NCBI RefSeq assembly: GCF_032854445.1
Contig: NC_088304.1
Location: forward strand, 31,195,732 to 31,259,731
Source: Liolophura sinensis
Lineage: Eukaryota > Mollusca > Polyplacophora > Chitonida > Chitonidae
Direction: 5' to 3'
Length of the DNA: 64,000 nt
The position numbers were made by a program, and so were the translations under genes. The notes beneath the pieces are model-generated. The model saw only the letters and a program-made list of their open reading frames with translations, had not been told where the DNA came from and ran no database searches. This document shows positions 13,695 through 26,992 of the stretch, one piece after another. Each line of letters begins with the position of its first letter. The first letter of the stretch is position 1.

Positions 13695-16600
13695 GTGAGT
13701 GATGATTTCTGTGTTAATGGATTGCCCATTCACATTTCATATGTCTGTTTGGGTGTATTTAACTTCAAGAATTCGTGAGTCATATAACTAGTAAATAATG
13801 ATAGCACCCGTTTAAGGTACAAGGTCATCAGCAGAAGATGAAAAGTTATTAATCATTTTTGAGGCATGCTGTAAATTATCAGAGTGACTTTATTAGGCCC
13901 GATGGTAATACCATGCTGTGATCATACATGTGTAGCAGACTTAGTCCCTCCTGCACAGTTCTCTCCCTTACCTGTCCTTACTAATTCTAGGACATGTTAA
14001 TGGAGAGCAGATAAAACGATGGATGGAAAATGATAGCTTTCTTGTGTTTGAAAGTATTTTCAAATGATACTTCTGTTGGCGATTATAGTGATTATAGTGT
14101 TTTTGATTTTTGTCATGTCTCATCTGTTTTGCATCAATTGTGGTTTTGTAGGTTGCTGTAAATTGCGAGCCAGTGTTTATCACCGATGGATATTCATCCG
14201 CCACATTCCAATCTGTCACCTTAGGATCGTCAACAAATTATTCAAATGTTATTGCCAAGTATGTGCATAGAATTCTAATTAAGACCACTACATGAATGCA
14301 AAAATGTTCACACAAAGTATACAGTAAATTTTCTAATAAAGTTAATTTGTTTCAAAACCAGTAGGGCCAGTATGTGCATGTCTGTAACATTTTTTTGGGT
14401 TACATTTGAAGTCAATTTCAGCACTCACACAGTACATATACTGCCTTTTCAAGGTTACAGGTGCAACAGTTTTTTATTGATGTGACCTGTAAATAGGGGG
14501 AAAATTGCACTTTTTTTACACTTTGATCGCAATTTTCGACAATAGAATGCATCGCAGGAAAGAAATAAGACCCGATGTTAGATCAGGGTATCAGACTTTG
14601 TCGGGTAGCAATATTTGAACAGCAATTCTACACACGAATGCGTTGTATACATTATATACAGCATATAGGTGTAAATGTGCCATATATAGTAAATCGGCCC
14701 TTTATCAAATTTTGAAGCCCTGCACATCCTGTGCTTAATATTAAGAGAGCTTTTTGCACACACACAGAGTACATGTGTAGCCCTTTTCATCCGGCGATTT
14801 TGAGCTTTATGGCTGTAAAAGTTTTCTGTCGTGTGACTTTTAAATATGGGAGGAAATTGCGCTTTTTGTTGTAATTTGATGGCAATTTGCGAGAGAAGTA
14901 CACCTTGCAGGACAAAAACAAGAAAGAATCAAATTAAAAATGTGCATAAAATGTGCTAAAAGTTGGTCTTTCCTATGCGATAAGGTTCAGGAATGAGGAT
15001 AATCTGACAATGTGATCTTGTTCATTCTTCAAAAACAACACCTACTTGATCGTGTACAAAAGCATATCACAGTTTCAGCAGCCTATGTTCATGTTAAGGC
15101 ATTTTGCCACATACAGCATGAGAGAGCCGTTCTGTGCGTTTCACAAACTTCTTATTTTTTCCTTCGTGACTAATTGCCTAATTACCTATACCAACAGGTA
15201 GATTTCAACAGAACAGTCATATCTGCCTGGGACTGACCTGACTTGTTTTATGTTGACTTTTTCCACAGTAACTTTGTGGTTGGTCGTGGTATAAATGTGA
15301 GATGTTATGGAGAATCTCAAGTACCACCCCCTGTGGGGAATACCAATGCCCCACAGTTTACCAAAGACACATCATGGAGTAATACAGTGTAAGTTTTTGC
15401 TTTAATCATGGCTGAGCATACTAAATATTTTATTGCCACTTTTTTTGCACATTTGCAAATAACTAGAGCAAAAAAAAAAAACATGTACTAGTTAGGTGCA
15501 GTGCAGATGGACAAGGTCGCAAGCTCAACTCCAGCTCTCGCTTATTTGCCTGCAGTTTTTATGTCAGAAAATAACTGGAGCAAAAATTTCATGAAAAAAA
15601 AAAACGAGTACATGTAGTAGCTAAGTCGGCTTGAGAGCTGTGCAGGTGCATGAGGTCACAAGTTCAAATCCAGATCTCGCCAGCTTGCCCATGGTTATAC
15701 CTCTGAAAGCTAATCAGATACCTGGTGAAGGGTAATGGTTAACACTGTACTTTAGTTTCCTCTTATGAAGCTGAAGCTGCGCAGGTGAAGGAGGTCACAA
15801 GTTCAAATTCAGCTCTCTCTAGTTTGGCTGCGGTCTTACATCAGAAAGTTAATCAGATACCTAGTGAAGGGCAATGGTTTACACTTTGTACTCTAAGTTT
15901 CCTACTTATAAACATATATACCTGAAATAAATACCATAAACAGATATAGTGCCTTCTTGAAATGCTATAGATTTTCTCTTTAGTCACACAAACACAGCAT
16001 TAGGAGCTTTCTAAAGTTAACACAAGGAAGAAACATAAAATGTGTATTGGACATTTGAACATACTTTATTGTTTTTGTCTGAGCATGTTTCATTCCCATG
16101 TTTTCAGGCTGTTTCAGGTGAAACCCTCACCCACAGTCAACTTCTGCCAGAGCGTATCTATTGTTCCCAATCAATATCAGCTGAATGCATCAAACTTTGA
16201 ACTGGAATTTAGGTAATATTGTTATTCTTTGTTCACATTGCAATGATTGTGTGGTATCACCTATGTTTGTAGGTACCAAAATTTTTACCAAAATAACGTG
16301 GCTGTCATGGTTATATCAACTGTAATTTTTCAACAATTTGACATGTTAGCAAGCTGCCTATTCAGACATATTCTCTGAACCTCTGACACTGGCCAATCCA
16401 ACCATTTTAGTTTTCTTTTGAAAATCAAAGTAAGAATGTGCATGAATTGCACTTAAAGTTGCTCTTGAATATGTGAAAAGGTTGAGGAATTAAGGTATAG
16501 GCAGTATTGGGGTGCCAGAAGCCAGAAGTGTGGTTGACATCTAGTATTGGGCATCTAGTCTACTTACCAAGGGCCTGTGATTGATATGTACTATTGACTT

Positions 16601-19600
16601 GCCAAGGGCCTGTGGTTGACATCTAGTAATGACTTGGCAAGGGCCTATGGTTGACGTGTAGTATTAACTTGCTAAGAGCCTGTGGTTGACGTCCAGTATT
16701 GACATGCCAAGGGCCTGTGGTTGACGTCCAGTATTGACTTGCCAAGAACCTGTGGTTGACATCCAGCATTGACTTGCCAAGAGGCTGTGGTTAACATCCA
16801 ATATTGACTTGCCAAGAGCCTGTGGTTGACATCCAGTATTGACTTGCCAAGAACTTGTGGTTGACACCCAGTATTGACTTGCCAAGAGCCTGTGGTTGAC
16901 ATCCAGTATTGACTTGCCAAGAACCTGTGGTTGACATCCAGTATTGACTTGCCAAGAACCTGTGGTTGACATCCAATATTGACTTGCCAAGAGCCTGTGG
17001 TTAACATCCAGTATTCTCTTGCCAAGAACCTGTGGTTGACATCCAGTATTGACTTGCCAAGAACCTGTGGTTGACATCCGGCATTGACTTGCCAAGAACC
17101 TGTGGTTGACATCCAGCATTGACTTGCCAAGAACCTGTGGTTGACATCCAGTATTGACTTGCCAAGGGCCTGTGGTTGACATCCAGTATTGACTTGCCAA
17201 GAACCTGTGGTTGACATCCAGCATTGACTTGCCAAGAGCCTGTGGTTGACATCCAGTATTGACTTGCCAAGGGCCTGTGGTTAACATCCAGTATTGACTT
17301 GCCAAGGGCCTGTGGTTGACATCCAGTATACACTTGCGGTTTCGCGGTTGACATCACTGACAGCACTGGTTTCCTCCACCTGTAGAACGGACAGCCATCA
17401 AACATGTCAAATATAAAATATTGCGAGTATAGCATCAACAAGCAAATGAATAGAATATACCGTAGAATGCAGGAGTCACATTCGTTTTCATGTATTGATT
17501 TTGGTGTTAGGAATGAGGACAAAATGAATTTAAATTTTATTCTTTGATGATCATTAATTATTGGTTGTTATAGTGACCCGGTGGAAGGTGGCATAAATAA
17601 CTTGAATGTGAGATGCTCTGTCATGTCTGTGCAGAGTCTACCAGGAGCTCCAGGTATGTTTGTCATACTTACCGTCAGGCTTGATACTGGCTTTGTTTGA
17701 CATATTATCCTGCATCACACAAAATACTCTGTTTTTCATTAGACAGCAATGGTCACATGGGGTACAGATAAATTCCAGAATTCTAGAATTCTAGTCTGAC
17801 GCAGACAGCGTCAAATGTGTCTGCTGAGTAGGTTATCTCCCTTTCTTGGGTTGTGAATAGAATGGTCACGTCGCTGAAGCTATTCACCTATGCATCGGTC
17901 TTCTGCACTGAATTGATGGGTCTTTGCAGGATAAATTTGTTACACGGTTACTCAGTGATAGGATACGGAAATATATGGTGTCAGTAACCTTCGTATATTT
18001 CAGTATATACAGTAATATGTGTCTTATAGATTGTTGGTAATTGCAAGTACTTCATAACATATGGTCCATGAAAAAGAAGACTGTTTGGTTGGGTACACTT
18101 ATAATTCGCTTTCAGTCTGTAATATTGTTTGGTTTGGTACACTTATAATTCGCTTTCAGTCAATAATATTGTTTGGTTTGGTACACTTTTAATTCGCTTT
18201 CAATCTGTAATATTGTTTGGTTTGGTACACTTATAATTCGCTTTCAGTCTGTAATATTGTTTGGTTTGGTACACTTATAATTCTCTTTCAATCTGAAATA
18301 TCGTTTGATTTGGTACACTTATAATTCACTTTCAATCTGTAATATTGTTTAACAGGTGCGATCCAGGAGTGAACATAGCATTGTGTGACTGTCTGTGTTG
18401 GCTCATTTGCGTGTTAACTCATTGGGTGGACCTTTTAGATCAGTGACAGATTTCCCCTTCTTATTCTCTTAATTGACCTTTTTTTGAAAATATAGATTTA
18501 GGGTATTGATTAAAGTGTCAGATACTCCGGTTACTATTTTTGTGTTTAGGTGATTCAACTCAAAAATTTTTAATTTCTTTCAGCAATATGTCTCTTTAAA
18601 TAATCGCCTGTTTTATCTTTTTTTTTCTTTTCAAAACCCCAGATTTGGCTATATCCATCAACACAACTGGTGCATATCCAAAGTATCAGCTGCCTAGAAA
18701 TGTGAGTATGTGGACATGTGTGGTAATATTACGCTGTACACTATTTTATAAAGACGTAGTACTGAGGGTTATCCTAGAAGAAAACTCACTGGTTTGTCTT
18801 CAGCTTTTCAGGAATATAGAGTTTTGTCAGACTAGGTCATACTTACCATGCTTGAAGTATTTTTTTTGTTAAAACTGAGTCCTGAATATAAAATAGACTT
18901 TTATAGTTCTTCGGTAATTAACTCGATAATACATGTGTCAGAAACACCCTCTGATTAGTCAGGATGGGAAAAGGATGGGATTTAAAACTGGTTTAACTTT
19001 TGAATAACCAATAAGCCTGCTCTGAATGACCCTAAATGACCTAAAATTTAGGTTTTAGGTTATTTAGGGTACCTCCCTTGTTACATGACAGTAATTAAGA
19101 CGGAATGCAAGTTTAGTTTTTGAGGCATAAAACAACAAGAAATGGAACATGGCTTATTAAAGCATACAGTGTATGAGGTACATCACAACAGCGAAAAAAC
19201 CTGACATCAGCCTTCAAGAGTTGCAGAAATGTTAAAAGATCCTGAAAAAAAAATAGATGTTTTTTTAGCTTAGGTAGAATATATATATTTGAGTTTGCCC
19301 AAGCTGTCTATTGTATTTAATTAGGGCCCGATTGTTTTTTGATTACCCCCAAATGGATTTTTGAAAATGCAAAAACTTTTTTCAGGGGCTTTTTAAACAA
19401 GTTTACAGCATTAAAATCTGTCTTAAAGCTAGGTCTTCCACTTTAACTCCGAAAACTTACCGTTAGCTTACCCCTTAACTTAACCACAGCTTACTCCTAA
19501 AAACAATGGGAGAGTGATCTCAAGGGAGGTATTTCAGCCAGCCCTATTCTGTAACACTTGCTCTGCTGATAAACCCTTGCATCTTTTACTGTTGTTGTAA

Positions 19601-22600
19601 TGCGAGGGCTTCAATGGCTCAGTCAACTAAAGCTCCAGTCTTGATGCTGATACACTTTGACCATTTTGTCCTTTCACAGGAATCGTTTGTCTTGCTAATA
19701 GTACCATACACCATCCAGACTAAAGGTTCGGCAGTCAGAGTTCAGTGTTCGGCTGAGTCCATCACTGGGAACCAATACCAGTTCTCCACATCTGAAGGTA
19801 AAGTACATATAACGCCTGGCTGAGAACTACAGTGTTTGGTTATCAGTTTTAACCAATCAGATGAGACTTATTTGTCTATAAGCTCATTCATAGTGTCAAG
19901 AGTGTTTCAGTATATTTATTTATTATTAGCTCACCTGTACAAAGTAAGGGGAGGTATTATGAAAGGGGGATCAGATGCTGTCGGGGGCAGTGTAGGTGTT
20001 AAAGCTTTTGGCCAATCATAGGGTTGCATTGGCCACCCATGGTTAAGTACAAAGGTACGTGTAATTGCCGGTAGCGATTTGCATATCAAAGACCAAGGAA
20101 GTTTGTACCTCATAGCACAATATTTAATCAGCCGTTCACAGGGCTGAAGCTGCCACCCATTGTACATGGAGGAAGTTACATGTAACATGTTACATAGTAC
20201 ATGGCCAAATGAAGTTCGTGATTTGCATATCAAAGACCAAGGAAGTTTTGTACCTCATAGCACAATATTTAATCAGCCGTTCACAGGGCTGAAGCTGCCA
20301 CCCATAGTACATGGATGAAGTTACATGTAACATGTTACATAGTACATGGCCAAATGAAGTTTGTGATTTGCATATCAAAGACCTCCATGATAAATTTGTC
20401 CACAAACTCCCCACATACTCCATAACACATGAAGTCTCTACTCAGCGATCCTTATGCAAATGATAAAGTCATAATTTTGGCCTGTCTTGTTGATTTAATG
20501 GCAAGATCTTAATACTATCTACATATCTATGTGTCTATCTATGAGAATAATACCTATGCATGACAGTGTCAAACATTCTACGTTATTTTGGTTTTGAGGT
20601 CAGTATTTGAATATATCAGGACATGAACATTGTATAATTTTACAAACTGCTCAATCAGGTGAGCTAGCAGTATTCTCTGAATGCCTACTTCTACTTGCCT
20701 TGGGTGCTTAATATTGCTAGACTATTGGGCATTTAAAGTAAAAAGACAATACTAAACCAAATTTATATATCTGTCTGTCTATACAGTACCTCATATAAAA
20801 GTTTTAAAATCATACCTTCGTGTTTTAGTGATGTTGCATAACCGAGATATCACGGTTTAAAGTAAGCTAAATCACGCACATTGAGAAAATGAAAGTGCTT
20901 CCATGTTATCAATTTTAACCAATCAGGTGAGATATATTTTTGTAAGCCAAGAATACACCATTTTCCACCGGGTCACATGGACACTGTTTTGCGTATCATT
21001 TAAGCATGGGGTAAACATGACATGACATGACATATTATTTACAGTTTCTGTCACATGGCATATCCCATGGTCCCGTTAGAATTCCAAATTCAAAGTTGAT
21101 ATATGAATTCAACTTCAGAGCACATCAGAAAAAATGTCTGAGGCCACTTAGATCTGTTTCCAATTCTCTTATATTACTTATTGTCTTTTCTTTTAAACTT
21201 TCAAGAAAGCTTAGAAATGTCGATTCAAGTGTTCAGATCAATCGGTAGTTGTTACATTACTTTGAAGTTACTTTGAAGTAATGTAACAACTATCGATTCT
21301 TTTTTCAAAAATTGTGTCGCGTCACGTCAAACAAATCATCACAAAAACATTACATCCCAATTACCAGTGACTCTCCTGTAGATTGTACTCTGTGTAGGTT
21401 AGTATATGAGCCTATGCTGGGTGTGTAAGATTACGAACAGTAACTGGGTCGGGCAATCATTATTCTTGACCCAGTGCAGTAAAAGTCCAGTATTCTTGGA
21501 GCAAATTCTAACCTTGGTGCATTGCTGTATAATGTAAGTTACCTATGTCAGATGTGTCAATTTATTCCATTATTAAGCATTGCCCCAAGGTCAGGATTTT
21601 CTGACCAACCATTATATCATATTTAGATAATTGAACAAAGTGCAACACAGCTGTTTATCAACAAATTTTTTTAAACTGGTCATAATTCTACAAAGGCTGT
21701 TTATAACATGACGTTAGAATTTATACTCTTACCTTGTATACATACAAGTGATGCCTGATGGCTGACTGTCCCTTCCAGAGACTAGTGCATTATGCAGTTT
21801 GGCATCTTACCAAACTTTCCCAATACCTGTCCATTCTTGAAAAAGAAGTGCTCAGTTAGATAAAGGATTGTTGTCACAACAGATGTTTAAATTTGTCTAA
21901 AAGGAGGTTGCATGGCCCTCCTGGATAGCTTAGTGGATATTGGAATGTTTTAGAGCCTTGTTGGGCGTTCAAATCCCGTTCTACCGTACACCAAACAAAG
22001 GCGCACTCAGGCGATACAAGTTGTCACCCTTCACCACTCAAACAACTAAATCCCAAGTGTGTGGATTCTTACAAAATAATCACCTGCTCAGACAGTAGCC
22101 TGACATCACAGCAAAAGGTAAAGCTTGAATAGTAACATTATGCAAACATTGCGAAAAGGTTGAAGAATTACAGCTCCATGTGTTTTTTGTTCTTACATGT
22201 ACATGTAGCTGTTGAAAGTTCCTAGTGAGGAAACAGTAATTGTAAATGGGACCAGGACTCCAGTTTACACCAGGCACTCCAGTTTATACCAGGCACCCCA
22301 GTTTACACCAGGCACTCCAGTTTACACCAGGCACTCCAGTTACACCAGACACTCCAGTTTATACCAGGCACTCTAGTTACACCAGACACTTCAGTTTACA
22401 CCAGGCACTCCAGTTACACCAGGCACTCCAGTTACACCAGGCACTCCAGTTTACACCAGGCACTCCAGTTACACCAGGCACTCCAGTTACACCAGGCACT
22501 CCAGTGACACCAGGCACTCCAGTTACACCACTCATAAAACTTACTGCTGCTCTACAAAAGAAAAATCCTTAAGAACGGTGTTAAAACAAAATCAGATAAG

Positions 22601-25600
22601 ATAATTATGACAGTACATTTATCATGTTGCTGTTGCACCTAATCTTTTTTTTTTTTTGTAAATTGTACTATTGGTAAACTGATACAAAAATAATGTGATA
22701 AACAGCATTAACACTTTTGAAACTGTTTTGAATGTTTTTGTGTTGTCTTAAATGTTTTTGTGTTACATATTTAGGTTCATCAAGCCAATTTGAAATGGAG
22801 ACAGGAAGTGTACATCTTTACCCAGAATTCCCTGAGTTCATCCAGTCCACATCTCCAACTATAAAAGTGAGTCTTCTCTTTCTTGTGCAAAGATTTTAGG
22901 CATTTATTATTGAAGATAATTAAACTCTTATTCCACTTTGTGTCAGTTATAGGCCTGTTGTTTACTACGTTACCAGTAACACGACATGGGCGTATGCAAG
23001 GATACCGTTTAATGGGGCACAAATAACTCACTTTTGTATTTCAGACGGCTGCCATTTTTTTAACAGAAATGTCGTGAGATCTCTCTGTATATGGGAGATA
23101 GGAGCAAATTCTCACTCTACAGCCTGTGCTTTAACCTAGCAGCTTACTACATTAAATATCTGTTTCATTGAAATTCTGCATTGGAAATTGTGCCCCCATT
23201 CACAGTGACTGATAGTGAAAACAGTGGAGAAACCGAAAATGTCAAGGAGAAAGTGTCACTTTGAAATGTTGCCATTTTATAGGCTGTGAAAAGCAGCTGC
23301 AACCTCAAACTTCAAAGTCCACGACTGGGTGCTAATTTGACCACGGCTACCCTGTTGTTGCGAGTGTAGTGGCACTCATCCTGAAATACGAATATGGTTT
23401 ATTACAGCATAGCCTAAAAAGCCCAGATTATTGCCTGACAAAATTAACTTCAGTATTTGAGAAAATTCCCAATATTCTTGTCAACTGACTGGACAAAGAT
23501 TTACAAAGTAAGTTTTACACTACAATTTAGTTTATAAGGCATTAATTTCAAACGTCTTAATATCTGAAAATAATTTAGCCCAAATTAGTTTACACAAATG
23601 GTTTCCAAATAAGTAAGTTGTGTTTGGCCCTACGATTATATAAATCAAGTTTTTCACTTTATGGCCTCAGTTCAGTACTGGAAGCAGCAGGCTGCACTGA
23701 TGTGAAAAGACCAAAATACATGTAATGTTGAGAACAACCTTAAACTGATACAGAATCCATTCTGATTGGCTGATGAGAGAGATAGGCAAGTCCAGGCTTT
23801 ACCTTTGCCTAAGCTGTATTTTAGGTATGGTACATTTATTCAAGCGCGACCAAGACTACAAGATTTAACCCTGGAAATCCTATCTCCACTGTCAGCCAAT
23901 CAGCATTGATTCTGTATACTTTTTAAGAAAATGGAGAGTCTTTTGTACATGTACCTTAGTATGTCTCCGTAATACTTTATACTCAAAAGCCTATTAAAAA
24001 TTGGAAAATAGTGTACACTGTGCACATCTTTACATGAGGAATTATTTACATATTGTGTAAATGTTTGTATAATGTTGATTTATTTGATTGGTGTTTTACG
24101 CAGTACTCAAGAATATTTCACTTATACGAAGACGGCCATCATAATGGTGTGAGGAAACCGGGCAGAACCCCGGGGAAACTCACAAGTTTCAGCAGGTTGC
24201 TGACAGATCTTCCCAGGTACAGCCGTAGAGGAAACCAGCATGAGCGTGTCCTCTGGATGTGACCGGAAGCAAGAACCAAGAAGGAATTCATCATTTTATT
24301 ATTAAACACAGTATAATGTTTTATGGACACAGGTACCTTGTTTGTTATTATCTCTTGGAGACAGTAACAAGTAGTTTGTGATAGCTGCAACACCCTACAA
24401 AAAGGCTTGAACGTGGGCCCCTGGCCATGTGAATTATCTATCTTGCTTGTCGCAGTTAATATTTGTAGCATCTCTTCTGTCCTTCCACTTCAGACAGTTA
24501 TCTCCCTTGACAGCCCTGTTTCCAGCAACGACCAGATGGTTACTTTCCTCTGTCAGGCCAGTGTTGAGAACAACACACAAGATGCCGTGTCAAAAGCTGA
24601 AACCCCTGACTGCAGCTTCACAACAGACACAGCCATAACAACAACAACAGCAGCACCAACAGTCAATGGTAAGATTAATCAATCAATTAAAATCATCATC
24701 ACCAATGTGGTTGCTGTGAGTTCAAATTCAGCCCATGCTGGCTTCCTCTTCAGCCATATTTGGGAAGGTCTGCCAGCAACTGTGCCTGGTTTCCTCCCAC
24801 CATAATCAGATATTCTTGATTACAGCATAAAATACCAATTAAATTACTCATGTGAGAATAAAATGGTGTTTAAATACTGTATTTCTAAAACTCTCAGTAT
24901 TTCCTAAAAGTTTGTGCCCGGTGAAAATGCACTTTCAGAAGCAGATAAAGGCCTTAAAATTATATTTTTTATACCAGAACATAAAGTTTTCAAGAAATTA
25001 ATCAAAATTTCGGTGAAAAATCCCAAGTATATGGTTAGACAGTTACCCGTCCAAATGGACCGGTGAAAAATCCCAAGTATAGTGTCAGCCAGTTACCTGT
25101 CCAAGTGGACCAGTGAAAAATCCCAAGTATAGTGTCAGCCAGTTACCTGTCCAAATGGACTGGTGAAAAATCCCAAGTATAGTGTCAGCCAGTTACCTGT
25201 CCAAGTGGACCAGTGAAAAATCCCAAGTATAGTGTCAGCCAGTTACCAGTCCAAGTGGACCAGTAAAAAATCCCAAGTATAGTGTCAGCCAGTTACCTGT
25301 CTAAATGGACTGGTGAAAAATCCCAAGTATAGTGTCAGCCAGTTACCTGTCCAAGTGGACCAGTAAAAAATCCCAAGTATAGTGTCAGCTAGTTACCTGT
25401 CCATGTGGACCAGTAAAAAATCCCAAGTATAGTGTCAGCCAGTTACCTGTCCAAATGGACTGGTGAAAAATCCGAAGTATAGTGTCAGCCAGTTACCTGT
25501 CCAAGTGGACCAGTAAAAAATCCCAAGTATAGTGTCAGCCAGTTACCTGTCCAAGTGGACCAGTGAAAAATCCCAAGTATTGTGTCAGCCAGTTACCTGT

Positions 25601-26957
25601 CCAAATGGACTGGTGAAAAATCCCAACTATAGTGTCAGCCAGTTACCTATCCAAATGGACCAGTGAAAAATCCCAAGTATAATGTCAGCCAGTTAGCTGT
25701 CCAAATGGACTGGTGAAAAATCTCAAGTATAGTGTCAGCCAGTTACCTGTCCAAATGGACTGGTGAAAAATCACAAGTATAGTGTCAGCCAGTTACCTGT
25801 CCAAGTGGACCAGTAAAAAATCCCAAGTATAGTGTCAGCCAGTTACCTGTCTAAATGGACTGGTGAAAAATCCCAAGTATAGTGTCAGCCAGTTACCTGT
25901 CCAAATGGACCAGTGAAAAATCCCAAGTATAGTGTCAGCCAGTTATCTGTCCAAATGGACTGGTGAAAAATCACAAGTATAGTGTCAGCCAGTTACCTGT
26001 CCAAATGGACCGGTGAAAAATCCCAAGTATAGTGTCAGCCAGTTACCTGTCCAAATGGACCAGTAAAAAAATCCGAAGTATAGTGTCAGCCAGTTACCTG
26101 TCCAAGTGGACCGGTGAAAGGAAAACTGGTGTTATTTAGAAACCCTGTTTTCAGCATTTTCAACAAGGGAGAGATAGGAGAGAATGAAATCTATAAACAG
26201 TGCTGTGACAAAATGACCTCAGAAACAATGTTTGGACACCTTTTTCACATTTTTGGCTGACCTCCTGGTCCCCAGACAGACATACATGTAGCTTTGGCGT
26301 ATGGTAAATATAAGTTTCGCATGTGGATTACTTTTGCACTGGCTGACTCAATGACGAGATGACACAGAGGATGATCACGGCCATATCTAGGGCCATTATA
26401 GTTCAGGAATACATCTGGGCTCCCAAACTGATCAAGAGCTATTAAAACTAGCAATTGAATTCAGCAAAGATAGGATGGTTTAGCAATAAAATGCTATGTT
26501 TTCATGAAAATATTTTTAGCTACTAACTTAAAGCGTACAAAAAGCCTCATTTTGAAATGTGTTTTATAAAATTTCTATATGTACAGTCATGATGTTTTCC
26601 TGTTGTTTGTGATGAGAACCTTCAAGTTATATGACCCTGCTTCAAATCTTCAAAATCTTAACAATTATCTTTTCAGATTTAATCTGAAGTTATACTATAC
26701 TGATGGAAATTATGGAGAATTTATGTACAGTTTATATATATGTTAACTACTTTGTGTTCTGATGTGGAGAAAGGGTACAAAAAAAAGAAAAGAACGCCAT
26801 ATTTTGTGTATATTATATGAATGTCTTAACTGAATTCTTGATCAATTTATAGAGAAATTCTTCTTCAAAGTATTTTTGTGGCTGAAATGTAAAACAAGGA
26901 AAACAAAACATAGATTTCCAATGAGTGGCTAGGCTGGAACTCTTCAAATATATATAT

Positions 26958-26992
<35 letters not shown>

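Noticed and set aside
16664-17522. Minus-strand frames of 213, 187 and 173 codons
   Set aside because: They are translations of a 35-bp minisatellite in an intron of TCTN2, open in all three frames.
22246-22572. Collagen-like Thr-Pro-Gly reading frame
   Set aside because: It comes from an 18-20-bp tandem repeat inside a SINE remnant, with no start context or splice links.
25020-26120. CRISPR-like regular array
   Set aside because: Units are contiguous with no spacers, and the genome is eukaryotic. The same holds for the other arrays.
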